This document shows positions 33,736 through 44,351 of a stretch of 64,000 nt of DNA, piece by piece. The notes beneath the pieces are model-generated. The model ran no database searches and was not told where the DNA came from. It worked only from the letters and a program-made list of their open reading frames with translations. A program made the translations under genes and the position numbers. The stretch lies in contig BQUP01000001.1 in assembly GCA_022835595.1 (NCBI GenBank), forward strand, positions 868,001 through 932,000, read 5' to 3'. Positions within the stretch are counted from its first letter, which is position 1, and every line of letters starts with the position of its first letter. Source of the stretch: Cystobasidium ongulense (Eukaryota; Basidiomycota; Cystobasidiomycetes; Cystobasidiales; Cystobasidiaceae).

Positions 33736-35544
33736 ATGACTTCACTTGAATCGACATGCTCGCACCTCTCTGCCAGGATGAGTAACCCGCAAGGCTCGCT
33801 GCTCTCTGGAAAGCCTGCAACCAACGGTAGCGGCAACAACAGCCACCATCTGGGATCACACCAGCCTGCGCCTTCGTCCTCGTCCTCGTCGGCTTCCATC
33901 TTCGACGCCTTTGCGCCGCTCCCAGGGGGACCCCCCAACTCGGTTCAGACAGGCAGCATCGGCAACGGCGCTTCCAACCATTCGCACTCTGGGCACAGAC
34001 AGACCGCCTCGATGAACCTTCCTGCACTCAAGTCGCCCGTCGTGGGAGGGCCTTCATCCACGTCCCCGTCGGCAGCTTCCGCTTTCGACTCGCTCGCGAG
34101 CCAATTTGCAAACACCTCGCTCGGTCCAAATTCAGTCTCTCCAGCGCCCCGAATTCCCGGAATGAACGAGTACCCTCCTGTCGCACATGACAACCACTAC
34201 CCTCAACTGGCTCACCCTGGCCACCCCAGCCAGAGAGGTCACGGTGGTCCTCATCATCCTGGTTACCACCCACGCCACGCGAGCCATCCGCCACACCACA
34301 ACCCTAACCCAGCGGTATCTACAATGTGGCCTCGAAGACACGGTGTCGTCAAGTTCTTCAACTCCACCAAGGGTATGCTGAGCTGTTCTCGCCTGACTCG
34401 ACCACACCACTGACCCCCTTGTATCGTGTCCGCCCACTGCAGGATTCGGTTTCATTTGGGACAACATGCCGTCGGAAATTGGTGATGTAGACATCTTCAT
34501 TCACTGGACTACTATTCAAGGAGAAGCGCAGTTCAAGACCCTCGCTGAAGGCGAAATGGTCGAATACGAGCTAGGCAGGGGACCAAAGGTGGGTTTGAAG
34601 AATGTTGTATTGAGAGGGCCAGGTCTAATGTCTTTAAAAACCTAAACGTAGGGCTTCCAAGCTTTGAACGTCACAGGTCCCAACGGGATCAGTGTCCAGG
34701 GTGACCCTCTAGCTAGACTTCCTGTATCCTTGGCCAGGTGCGACTTTCTTGTCAAGCAAGTCCCCTTGTAACCTTCTTACTTGACTTCTTTTTCAGAAAC
34801 CGGATGATGCCTCCTAGCCGCTATAATCCAATGGGTATGCCAATGCGTAGGTGTAGTTGAACAAGTCTTGAATGATAACATTAACTAACCTGTCTGTGTC
34901 TTCCGCAATCGCCAGCTGTCGGACCAATGATGATGCCCGGCTACCCCCATCCTCACCATCACCATCCATCACAAGCCCTGGATCACGGCTACGCTTCAAA
35001 CCCTTATCTTGCTAGAGGTGGCTATGCTCCACCTCCCCCCGCAGCGTACTATGCTATGCCTGGCGCTCCTATGCACTCTGGACATTCCTCCGGCTCCACC
35101 ACTGCTTCACAGACACCGCTTAGCAGCTTCGGTTCCACGCCTGCGTCCACCTCTATCAATGGCAGTCTACGCGGTATGAACGGCAGTGAAGCATCCGCAG
35201 CTACCTCTGCTACACAGCACGCACACCAGTCTCAGGCATCTGCCAATTCTGCATACGCTCAGTATCTCGCAGCAGCTAATGCGCACCAGAGGAAAGCAAG
35301 TTATCCCGGAGTGAATGGCTACGAAAACGGACAAGTCAATGGCTTCAGCGATGCCACTCATGGTGCTGCTGGAGGTCTTCCTCCTTCTTATGGAGCTCCA
35401 GGAGGTGGAAGAAACGGATCAGCTAGACCCGTTAACGGCACTCACCACAGCAACGAGGAATTGTCGTCGTCTCTTGAAAACAACTCAAAGGATTCTCTCG
35501 GTATCTTTGGAGGTGCTACTCCTCCTCTCGGCTGGAGAAAGTAA
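33736..35544 (+). CDS. cold-shock-domain RNA-binding protein
   Basis: Five exons (33736-34372, 34443-34588, 34652-34737, 34797-34846, 34916-35544) sum to 1548 nt, 515 residues. A ~200-residue Ser/His/Pro-rich N-terminus precedes the cold-shock domain, ~200-275. The domain has RRHGVVKFFNSTKGFGFIWD, in which KGFGFI is RNP-1, split by the first intron between Lys and Gly. Next are VDIFIHWTTI (RNP-2), VEYELGRGPKGFQALNVTGP and the end of the beta-barrel. The rest is low complexity: RMMPPSRYNPMGM, a His run near PHPHHHHPSQ, and Ala/Ser/Gln-rich stretches typical of RNA granule proteins. Family role: binds single-stranded RNA and affects translation or mRNA stability. ATG 33736 is the first in-frame ATG; ATG 33778 is an alternative. 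It sits behind a 3.3 kb upstream region. Confidence 0.9.
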
Positions 35545-36552
35545 GGGTGCAATTGTGAAGAGGGAGTCAGTTTCAAGCAAGTTTGGCGCGGTAAATTAGG
35601 ACATTCTGCCGGGTCCATCATGTTTTCATGCAAGCACTCTTCCAGAGAGTACGTGCTCTCGATAGTTATCAAGGCGGCGAGGGTCTCACTCAAGCCTCAT
35701 TTGGGGTTCATCATATACTTCGCAAAATCTCCAGATGTCTTCCGTCAATCCCTTAAAAAAAGCAAAAGTTCAATTTCAGTTTTATCCCCCGAGTAAAGAT
35801 ATTCTCTCGACTGATGCCTGCCATCATTCATAAATAGTTTCGTTATCATCAAATCGTCGTTTTGCCCAGCTTTCCTTGCGTTTTCCTTCTATATATAAAG
35901 TTTCAGTGCAAAGGCAAAAGCAGATTCTCCATTATTTTATTAATATATCTACTTCGTTGTCTGTCTGCGGTTTCGGAGTGAGGTTTATACGAATTAGTGG
36001 ACAGATTCATCAGCTTTCAATATTACCTGCAATATACGAATGAGTTTGCGTTATCACATCTCATAAAAGATGCAATGTGCTGGACGCCCAAGCTTGACTT
36101 TGTTCGACCACGACAGAGGGCTAGGCTGAACAAGGCAGCCGCCGTTGAAACCAGCCCTCTTGCACACCCTCGACGATACTAGGGCCTTCGTCGGTCGCAC
36201 CCAGCATAGTTACTAGGCAGCTTCCATTGACGGGCATGGCAGCTGAGGCTTGCAGTGGTTGGCGTGTGTATAGCGGACGCAGACAGAAGATAGCGACAGA
36301 GCAAGCTCGGCCGAAGAACACGCAGCGGGACCTCGCCGACCAGCTGTGCTATGCTGTACTGGCCGACACACCACTCGCACCGCCCATGCACATCTGCAGG
36401 CATGTCTGACCTCTTGCAAGCAAGTGGATGCTGCCATCTTGTTGGACTGGCAACTACTCTGGCAGAGTACTGCGCTTCAAGACATCCTGGAAGACTGTCC
36501 CGAAGCAGTGACATCTACTTTGCGCATCCACAGGCTTCCGCCTGCACTCAGT
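35545..36552. other. intergenic region
   Basis: About 1 kb. The 3' UTR of the cold-shock gene comes first, with A/T-rich stretches at 35.75-35.96 kb, then the upstream region of the NPF-motif gene. No gene seen. The open frame of the next gene extends upstream to 36346, so its start could lie earlier. Confidence 0.4.
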
Positions 36553-38685
36553 ATGCCATTCGACAACATGCTCCCGCGCGCGAGCAATTCAGGGCAAGCC
36601 CCACGGACGTCCAGACATCGCCCTCAGCTCTCGCTTGACCCTAAGCTAATTCGAAGGCAATTGAGTTGTAAGGACATGGCCCAAGGATCGCCTGTGCAGT
36701 CAAGCGCGGGTCCTCTAGGATCCCAGTCTGCTTCCACAATCCAGCGAGGCGGTGATGCTACACCAGGCACACTCGCTAGACTACGGTCCTTTGTCAAGGT
36801 CAGCGGTTCTGTATATGACTCCGATCCCGTGTACGAGAGTCCTAGCAGTGGTCGTAGAAAAGCGACAACTGCCGATGGCATGAGCTCGCCCAGACACCCC
36901 GGAGCTGCAAACATACCCAATCGCGCTACAGATTCAGGACCACTACTCACATACAGCACCACTGGTGGAGCTAAGATTACCCTGACTTTAGATAGGCACA
37001 TCCAGTATGAAGCCGATCCTGTCGCTGCATCAGCTTGGGACTATCGCAATTGCAAACGTACAATGACGTCGCAAAACCCATTTAGTCCTACCCCGCTACA
37101 GTCCAACCCGTTCAGTGATGCCCAAGAAATGCCAAGTGTTCCGCGCAGCTTGTTATGCTTTACATTGAATCTCGAGCCTTTTCAAGGAGAGACTGGCATT
37201 TTGCCCAGAGAAAACTTTGAGTTTCTTTCTTTGCAGCTTGACTTCAAAGTCCCTTCCATCCCTGCACTATCACAACCCCAACGACATATCTCTTCTCCTT
37301 CCGTAGCTGAATCTAGACCTTTTGGCGACTTATACACACCCGGACGCCAGCAATCCTCGTCTTCAGCCCGATCAGCGGTGGTGCGAGGTTTCGCTCCGAC
37401 CAACTTGATGTCTTCCAATTTCCTGCAAGAATACGGTCCCATCCTTTACCAGACTCTCCATCAACAGGAAGCCGTTGTCAATAAACCTGTAGTCTTGGGC
37501 TCTGGCAAAGAAGCAAAGGGGTATTGCAACTTCGAGCGCCGAATGGCGCACATTTCTAAACCTATTATCACTGGAGGTGACAAATTTACCGCTCGAGGAT
37601 CTCAAGCTATGGCTTGTGCGCCTCCTACGCCTGCTTCAAGTACATACCGTCAGAGCTGTACCCCGTTTACTCCGCTGGATGTAGAAGCTGCAGAATATGG
37701 TACTTCCAGTATCAGGATAATGCTCAAGCGTGATATTGAGTCAGAAGAAAGCTGGATTACACGCAAATTCCCTTTCATCATTCTCTTGGAGCATCCGAAG
37801 GAAGCGCCTCGAATCGAAGTATCCATCAAGGTCGACCTGACTACAGTGCGGAAATCACTACACATGGTCGAGTCACCTATAATGTCCATTCTATCATCCG
37901 GTCTCAGATCCTCAAGGCCTTCCTACTCCTCAATCGAAGGTACTGATCCTGGCTACGAATCCAGCAGTTCCCGCTCTATGCCTTTTAAGCTCCCTGGTCG
38001 ACGACAAGGTATGCATGGGAGATCAATGTCTGAATTTTCCAATCGTTCTTCTTCAATGAGGAATGTAGAGGAGTTTGACAAACGAGTGACGATATTCCCT
38101 AGATCTGATCCAATAAGTGTCATTTCTGCCGGATTGGGGACAGTGAAGGACACCTTGTACCAAACAGGAGGTGCACCAAAAGAAGGTGGAACGCGGGCAA
38201 TGACTCGCTCAAATAGTTCCGGACCTACCGGAACTGGTGCACACCCTCGTACACCTCGTTCGCTGTCGAGTCCGCACCTAAATAAACCACTTCCTGTGCC
38301 AAACAGAATCGCATCTGTACCCGTCCCCTCACTACCGCCCAAAGTGCCGAGAAGACCTTCACCCAGACCTCTGCACAAGCATAGCAAGTCAGCAGCTAGT
38401 ATTCCAAGTATGTTCAATCGCAACCCAAGTTTCGGCAGTCCTCAAGATACAAGACCGTCTCGTTCGTACGGTAGTAGTAGCTCAGACGGAAGTTTCTACA
38501 GTCAAGGTAGCTTTGAAGACTCAGGAAGATTGGGTCAACCAACTCTGAATCCACCTAATCACGGGCATACTCCGCGCAGTGCATCAGTAGGATCAGGATG
38601 GACAAAACACGACGATCCTTCTCTGGACCCTTTACCACTGCCAACTACAAGCAGACCAAGACTAGTAAGGGTGTCCACTAGCTGA
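36553..38685 (+). CDS. unassigned low-complexity protein with NPF motifs
   Basis: Not recognised. A single uninterrupted frame of 710 codons from ATG 36553 to TGA 38683-38685. The same frame stays open upstream to an ATG at 36346, but that part has a less protein-like composition, so the shorter start is preferred. Visible features: two NPF motifs (~175-177 and ~185-187 in QNPFSP and SNPFSD), which in other proteins bind EH domains of endocytic factors. There is a more ordered central part with beta-strand character (RSLLCFTLNLEPF, FEFLSLQLDFKVP, SSIRIMLKRDI, FPFIILLEHP, APRIEVSIKVDLTTV). A Ser-rich tail carries a proline block PPKVPRRPSPRPLHK that could bind SH3 domains. Inference only: an adaptor-like protein linked to endocytosis or cortical actin. 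In this intron-rich window a 2.1 kb intronless gene is itself notable. Confidence 0.65.
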   Translation: MPFDNMLPRASNSGQAPRTSRHRPQLSLDPKLIRRQLSCKDMAQGSPVQSSAGPLGSQSASTIQRGGDATPGTLARLRSFVKVSGSVYDSDPVYESPSSGRRKATTADGMSSPRHPGAANIPNRATDSGPLLTYSTTGGAKITLTLDRHIQYEADPVAASAWDYRNCKRTMTSQNPFSPTPLQSNPFSDAQEMPSVPRSLLCFTLNLEPFQGETGILPRENFEFLSLQLDFKVPSIPALSQPQRHISSPSVAESRPFGDLYTPGRQQSSSSARSAVVRGFAPTNLMSSNFLQEYGPILYQTLHQQEAVVNKPVVLGSGKEAKGYCNFERRMAHISKPIITGGDKFTARGSQAMACAPPTPASSTYRQSCTPFTPLDVEAAEYGTSSIRIMLKRDIESEESWITRKFPFIILLEHPKEAPRIEVSIKVDLTTVRKSLHMVESPIMSILSSGLRSSRPSYSSIEGTDPGYESSSSRSMPFKLPGRRQGMHGRSMSEFSNRSSSMRNVEEFDKRVTIFPRSDPISVISAGLGTVKDTLYQTGGAPKEGGTRAMTRSNSSGPTGTGAHPRTPRSLSSPHLNKPLPVPNRIASVPVPSLPPKVPRRPSPRPLHKHSKSAASIPSMFNRNPSFGSPQDTRPSRSYGSSSSDGSFYSQGSFEDSGRLGQPTLNPPNHGHTPRSASVGSGWTKHDDPSLDPLPLPTTSRPRLVRVSTS

Positions 38686-39165
38686 AAAGCAGAATGATGA
38701 CTCTGTTGAATCGCTGATACTGACTTTTGCCTCTCGGTCCAATCTTGAACTTTTGATGTTTCGAATAGAATACTATTCCCGTGATGCAACAGGAGGAATC
38801 CGATGGTGAAATTTTCGATATGGTATTGACTAACTGGCAGGCTTCGAAGATGGACCGTGAACCTCTATACGCTTTGCCTTTGCCTGGAGCTCCATACGTC
38901 AGAGCATCGAGAGAATCAAGTACAGTTATGCGCTGAGGAAGCCTTGCCTGCTGACGGGTAGTGTAGTGGGCTAGAGCTGCAGGTAAGTACAAGTCAACCA
39001 GGAAATTCAGATGAAATCAGTTTTGTGAAGTATTCTTCCATTCTCCCCTGTACTTCGTTTTCTGCTTGTACACTGTATCGCTATTGCTTGCTCTACATTC
39101 TATGCAGTGCGGACGATTTATTCTTCAATGTGTGCCGAGGTCTCCTGCTTTTACCCTGTCTAACT
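38686..39165. other. convergent 3' region
   Basis: About 480 bp between the NPF-motif gene and the OST1 stop. No supported gene. Confidence 0.4.
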
Positions 39166-41122
39166 TTACTTCAAAGCGATTTTTCCACTTCTCATATTGT
39201 CACCTTGTATACTCCAGCTGATTTTCCTGCTCAATCCGAATACCAAAAAGGCAGACAAAGCGAAAGCAGCTACAGCAGCAGGTTTTTGAATCAGATCCAA
39301 TGTCGTGAATCTATAACTCAACAGGACATCTTGAGCGTGGTTTTCACCACATACTGATCGATGTAATGTCACCGTAGGTCGCCCTGATGTGTCCAGATAT
39401 CCGTAGGTTTTATTTGTAGTCGAAGTCTCTACTTCGAATGGATACGATACTGTGACATCACTGAGAACACCAAAAAGCAAAAACAGTTAGTTGCTTACTG
39501 GAGTAGTTGGCTATGAACAGCACACAACACTCACTGAGCTCCTTCTGGAAGAACGAATCTAACAGTGACATCATCAAACGCAGCATTTTTCAAATCCGTC
39601 AAGAAAGGAATAGCCAGTTTATATTCCCCTTTCTTAGAGTCGTATTTCAGGACATCGGTAAGGGGTTGCTTGTAACCAACAGAGAAAGAATAGTTCCATC
39701 CACCAAGTAAAGGATATCTTGGGGTCAATTGTAAATGTGATTTCGCTAGATTTTGAGGCTTCTTCAATGAAACTGTGGAGGATAAACGAGGAGCTGGACG
39801 GAATCTGGATGTTGATACGTTGCCTATTTCATCTATGAAGTAGGGCGAATAGACATTTCCAGGTAATGAGTAGACTATGTTGTTTGCGGTGTGTGGCGTC
39901 ACAAAAGCTGCTCCTCGACGCTGGTAAGAGAGCGCTTGGTGTGACAGACGGGAGAAATAGCCTTTTAGTCTGTTGATGGAAGAGTAGGCAGAGATGAAAC
40001 ATAGTGTGACCATTTAGCTTAGGTTCTTCAGATCAAAGTATAGGGAATTCGGTGCCTAACTCACTTTGGACCGTCATTGACTAGTAGTATCTCATCTTCG
40101 ATGGCGACATGATTGCCCCAGTGCGATATCTGAACTGTTCTATCCAGTTTGCGAACGGCAAGGACAGGTTCAGGCTGTTCATAGTGAATGGAAGCGATCT
40201 GTGGAAATACGGGTTAAGCAGCAGGTTCTTCCTTTATCATCATTGTAATCAGACAGCGGACACACCTGAGAACCAGAAGTTGCTCCTAAGCCTTCTGTAT
40301 TTGTGAATTGGATAATAGCCGACCCTGGGGTATGTGTCGCTGACCATCCATGCGGTACCAGATCCTCCGCAGCTCTAGGGGTGGGGCATCTACATGAGGA
40401 AGGGGCGAGATCAGCAATAAGGCTTAGCGAAGAGAGATCTGGACTCACTTGACTCTGACTGTTACGCTACCACTGGCTAGCTCATCACTTGGGTTTACAA
40501 TCTGACCGCCTACTAGATCGCGCTCCCAGTGCATGCCTTGATTTGCAGCTTCCTGAGGCAAAGTGGCTGGTTTGGGGGTTGTAAGGTGGTTGTAAGTTGT
40601 ATGTACTGATAGATGAGTCTCTTCTTCTGGTTTGAGGGATGTAGATGGTATCGTAGCTGCGTAGTATTGAGCACCACTGCGCGTTGCGTTTAAAGGGAAA
40701 TGTGCATCAGTGCATCCACCCAGAAGTAGGCATGTACACGATAGCACTCACTCGTCTGCACGCTGGTTCAGCACTTCTACCTTGACTGGCTTCTTCGTAT
40801 TGCCCGTCCTGCCGGTGTATGCCTCTATCCAGCTCAGGTTGGCAGCGTCTCTTCCATCGACAGCGAAGACGAACACCTCGCCGTCGTTGCTACTTGATGA
40901 GGATGGCTTCAATGAATAGACCGTCGTCGCCTTGCTCGTTGCTCCACCGAGCTCTACGGTGCGGGCTATCGATGTGAGGCTCAATGAGGAGCGCGGTATG
41001 GACGAGGATGATGATGAGGCCGAGAAGGTGTTCTGCTGCGCCGAGCAGGCCAGCACAAGGCAGGCCAGCAGCGAGAACAGCAGCAGCATCGCTGGACGCT
41101 GTCTCTTGCTCGATACGACCAT
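39166..41122 (-). CDS. OST1: oligosaccharyltransferase subunit Ost1 (ribophorin I)
   Basis: ATG at 41122; stop at 39168-39166; about six exons. The N-terminus has a basic start and a hydrophobic core ending LACSAQ, a signal peptide. The lumenal domain follows: SLTSIARTVELGGATSK, QYYAATIPSTSLKPEEETHL, HTTYNHLTTPKPATLPQE and VVNPSDE-like turns. Next is the diagnostic block DRTVQISHWGNHVAIEDE, then YFIDEIGNVSTS, RYPLLGGWNYSFSVGY, DVTVRFVLPEGAQ, YLDTSGRPTVTLHR and QDVLLSYRF. A single C-terminal membrane helix follows (AAVAAFALSAFLVFGL) with a short basic cytosolic tail. All match ribophorin I. Function: an ER subunit of the N-glycosylation complex. Length and domain order are normal. The upstream region is shared with the divergent Pst2-like gene. 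Confidence 0.95.
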
Positions 41123-41797
41123 GCTTGCGTGTGTTGGATGCTGAACGCGGTGGTCAGAGGCAGGCCAGCAGCATCATAACGCCAGAGCATCAAGCAGGAC
41201 GGCAGCAACAACGAATCAAAGCAAGAGAGGCATTGCAGCACATGAGCGCTCAATATCAGCAGCACTATGATGCATATCCACGCTGTCCGCACCCTGACTG
41301 CCATAGTTGCACACTGAACAGTATTCGCCACCGAGCAGGACAATCTACATTGTACCAGCTACCGAAGCATGGGCTGAGTGTAGCAGCGACACGCAGGCCA
41401 GTGTGAGCGTCATCTATATCGGTGTGTCCTAGCTAACCGTAGACCGCCTGCCTCGTCTTGTCGTATCTGACTTGACGGCACGTTCTCCCACTATACAGGT
41501 ACAAACTACCACTGAGCGAGTCAGCATACAAAGGTGCAGCACGACAGTCTGGACAGTCAGCATACTACTCATCAACAGCACTACCACGCCCTGTTACGTG
41601 CATATTCCATATTCCACCACCCCCGAATGCTTGCTTGCTGATGCTTATGCGTGTTTCCAAATTCAGAAATCACCTTCCCACGCTCAAGATTAAGAAGGTA
41701 CTCGTCGATAACAACTCGCTCACTCCAGCTTGCTTTTCTCTTTCTTTCCCATCATAACATAATCATAACAGCACCTCCAAGCTCACATTGAACCACC
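41123..41797. other. divergent promoter region (OST1 / Pst2-like)
   Basis: About 675 bp between two divergent starts. The plus-strand end is C/T/A-rich before the Pst2-like ATG (cacctccaagctcacattgaaccacc). No gene seen. Confidence 0.5.
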
Positions 41798-43810
41798 ATG
41801 GCCGCCCAACCCAGAATCGCCGTCATCTACTAGTAGGCTGTCCCCACCTCACCTCGCTGTAAAGCTGCTCGTACTTTCCCTGACACCTTTCTCTCGCTCA
41901 GCTCGACGTAGGCTTGCTTGCATGCATCAAAACACTGTTGGTCCTACTAACCTCTTGCCCGTCTTCTCCCAGCTACGGTCACATCACAAAGTACATGGCT
42001 TGACTATCGCTGCAATCCATGTTGTTGCCCATACTGACCTGGCACGCCATTTCTCCGATCACCGTTATCAACAAACAGGCTCACAGAGTCCGTCCTAGAG
42101 GGTGCAAAGAGCACGTAGGTTGCCATCCGTCCCCTCCCGGTGACATGCCGTATGGTGAAACTGACATTCTACGCTCGTAACCCGCAGTGGCGCTCATGTC
42201 GACCTCTTCCAGATTCCAGAGACCCTATCTGAAGAGGTTCTAGCCAAGCAGCATGCTATCCCTCGTCCTGGTGCGTTCAAATTGTACTTGCATACTTCTT
42301 GTGCTTGCCTGACGCGGAAGCCTCTCCCTATCATCAGATGTACCCGTCATCACCGGCGACAAGCTAGAGGAGTACGATGGAGTGAGTTGGCAGCAATGTC
42401 AAAACAAGAGCATCTATTTCATATTTCGATACTGATGTATCTCCTGCACCTCTCCTGTAGTTCATCTTCGGATTCCCTACTAGATACGGCCGTGCTCCAG
42501 CTCAAGTCTCCGCTTTCTTCGATTCCACCGGAAAGCAATGGGCCTCCGGCAAGCTCGTCGGAAAATGCGCTACAGTCTATACTTCCGTTGCTTCGTGAGC
42601 TTCCTTCCTCTAATGCTATGTTCAGTCGTACCCTCCATAAACTGATACGATCGTTGCCTTTCTTCTCCACCTGCAGCCAGCACGGTGGTCTCGAAACTAC
42701 TGCTTTGACTACCATGCCCTTCTTCATGCACCATGGAATCGCATACGTTCCCCCTGGATACTCTCACCCCGAGTGAGTCATCACTTGCGTACTCATCTGT
42801 TGCAGGTTGCGATACTGACCATTGTTATCGTTTCTGAAAACAGGCTCTCTAAACTCGATGAGATCATCGGAGGGTAAGCATAGGGTGGAAGCACCTATCT
42901 AGATTATATACCTATGCTTATAACACTTTCCCTTACTCGCCAGATCCGCCTACGGTGCTGGTACAGTAGCAGGAGGTGATGGCTCCAGACAGCCAGTCCA
43001 ATCCGACCTCAATGTCGCAAAGCACCAAGGTTCTTACTTCGCTGGATTCGTTGGCAACCTTGTTGCTGGAAAGGCGAAGTAAGCTTTTCTTAACTTTGAA
43101 CCTTGCCTACGGTTAGATATCAGTTCCTAGACGGTAGCGTGCATGCACAGCAGGGGAAAGTCCAGGCAGCAGAAGATTCATGTAGGCTAGAAATACTCCT
43201 GAAGAATCCTTGAATAATTTCAGAAAGTCATCCTGAGTCTTCTATGATGCCTGCCAGTTTCCCTGCCAAGTTGTTAGTCACACATGCATGCGCCGTCTAG
43301 GCTGATTATGTTACCATTCGCCTGTTTTCTAACATAGCAAAGGCTGACTTAACGTGTGACTCGCTTTCGGGAATCGGTACATCTCAGACTAGCTGGTCAC
43401 TCTTCAATGGCGACCACCACCGCTGCTGAAGCCCTTCCTGCCTCTGCTGTAGCTGGTGGAGCAGCACACGGCGCTACTGGTAGTGCCGGTATGTGCCAAT
43501 AATTCACACGACATGCAGTAACATACAGATGCTGACATAGACAACTTCAACAACAGATGCACAAGGCTACACAGTCGACCAGGACAAGCTTCCTGCTTCT
43601 GCAGCTCAGGCCTCACAAGCTGCCCCCGCTGCTAACATGCACACGACCAACACTCCCGCTGCTGTCCCAGCGGCTAATACCACTGCCACAGCTGGCACAG
43701 CTACTGCTACTGGAGAAAAGGCCGCCGCTGCTGCACCACAGGGCAAGGAGGCTAAGAAGGCCTCTATCTGGGCAAGATGCTGCGGCAGCTCCAAAGATTA
43801 CGCTCAGTAG
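41798..43810 (+). CDS. WrbA/Pst2-type flavodoxin-like NAD(P)H:quinone reductase with extended C-terminus
   Basis: Twelve exons: 41798-41832, 41902-41907, 41973-41990, 42079-42114, 42188-42270, 42338-42381, 42461-42594, 42677-42772, 42844-42873, 42944-43078, 43388-43488, 43557-43810. They sum to 972 nt, 323 residues. The protein opens IAVIYYSTYGHITK, the FMN phosphate loop. FIFGFPTRYG and GGLETTALTTMPFFMHHG are WrbA hallmarks. FMN quinone reductases of this family (Pst2, Rfs1, Ycp4) protect from oxidative stress and sit on the plasma membrane or eisosomes. Oddities: 6 nt and 18 nt microexons, and a 309 nt intron after Gly-Lys-Ala. If that intron is kept, the protein ends AAG-TAA at 206 residues, the usual Pst2 length. 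If spliced, it gains a ~117-residue Ala-rich tail ending IWARCCGSSKDYAQ, where the Cys pair could be palmitoylated as in Ycp4. Confidence 0.9.
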
Positions 43811-44351
43811 TCCTTCCAGAGGAGATGCCTTGGAAACTTCATGTTTAGCTTTCAGATACCACTCGCGTTTAAATCAGATTGTTCAGCTTGTTGATAGATT
43901 GTCACTTGGACCGACTCATCAAACCCACTCGTAATCACTCGTAGATCCTTGGTACAATCGCACAATCTAGATAGAGATTCCTGCATTGCGAATTTGTATT
44001 GCATTGGCATGAATGAGCATGAATTGTTCGGCGAATTGCACTACTGACTGATCTGAGCGATGCTGTGCATGATGAACCGGGATTTTCTATAGCTACATAA
44101 TTGATTTGCATTTTGCGAAGTTGTACTTATTTGCATTGTTCTTGTTGGGAGGACCGAGCACTGGCCCGTGACGGACCTAAGAGGACGATACAGCAGACGA
44201 CGATTGCGTTATAAACAGTTGCATGGTCGATAGTGACCTTTACGGTTTGCAGATTGATTGGTTTAGGTTTCCGTAGGGTGGTGCAGCTTGTACCTCTGGT
44301 GAAATTTGTAAAGAGAAGGGCATCCGGGATCTTGAGCATTATAGCTTTGCC
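43811..44351. other. convergent 3' region
   Basis: About 540 bp between the Pst2-like and PUF gene ends; A/T-rich and TTTGCATT-type words near 44.0-44.1 kb. No gene seen. Confidence 0.45.
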
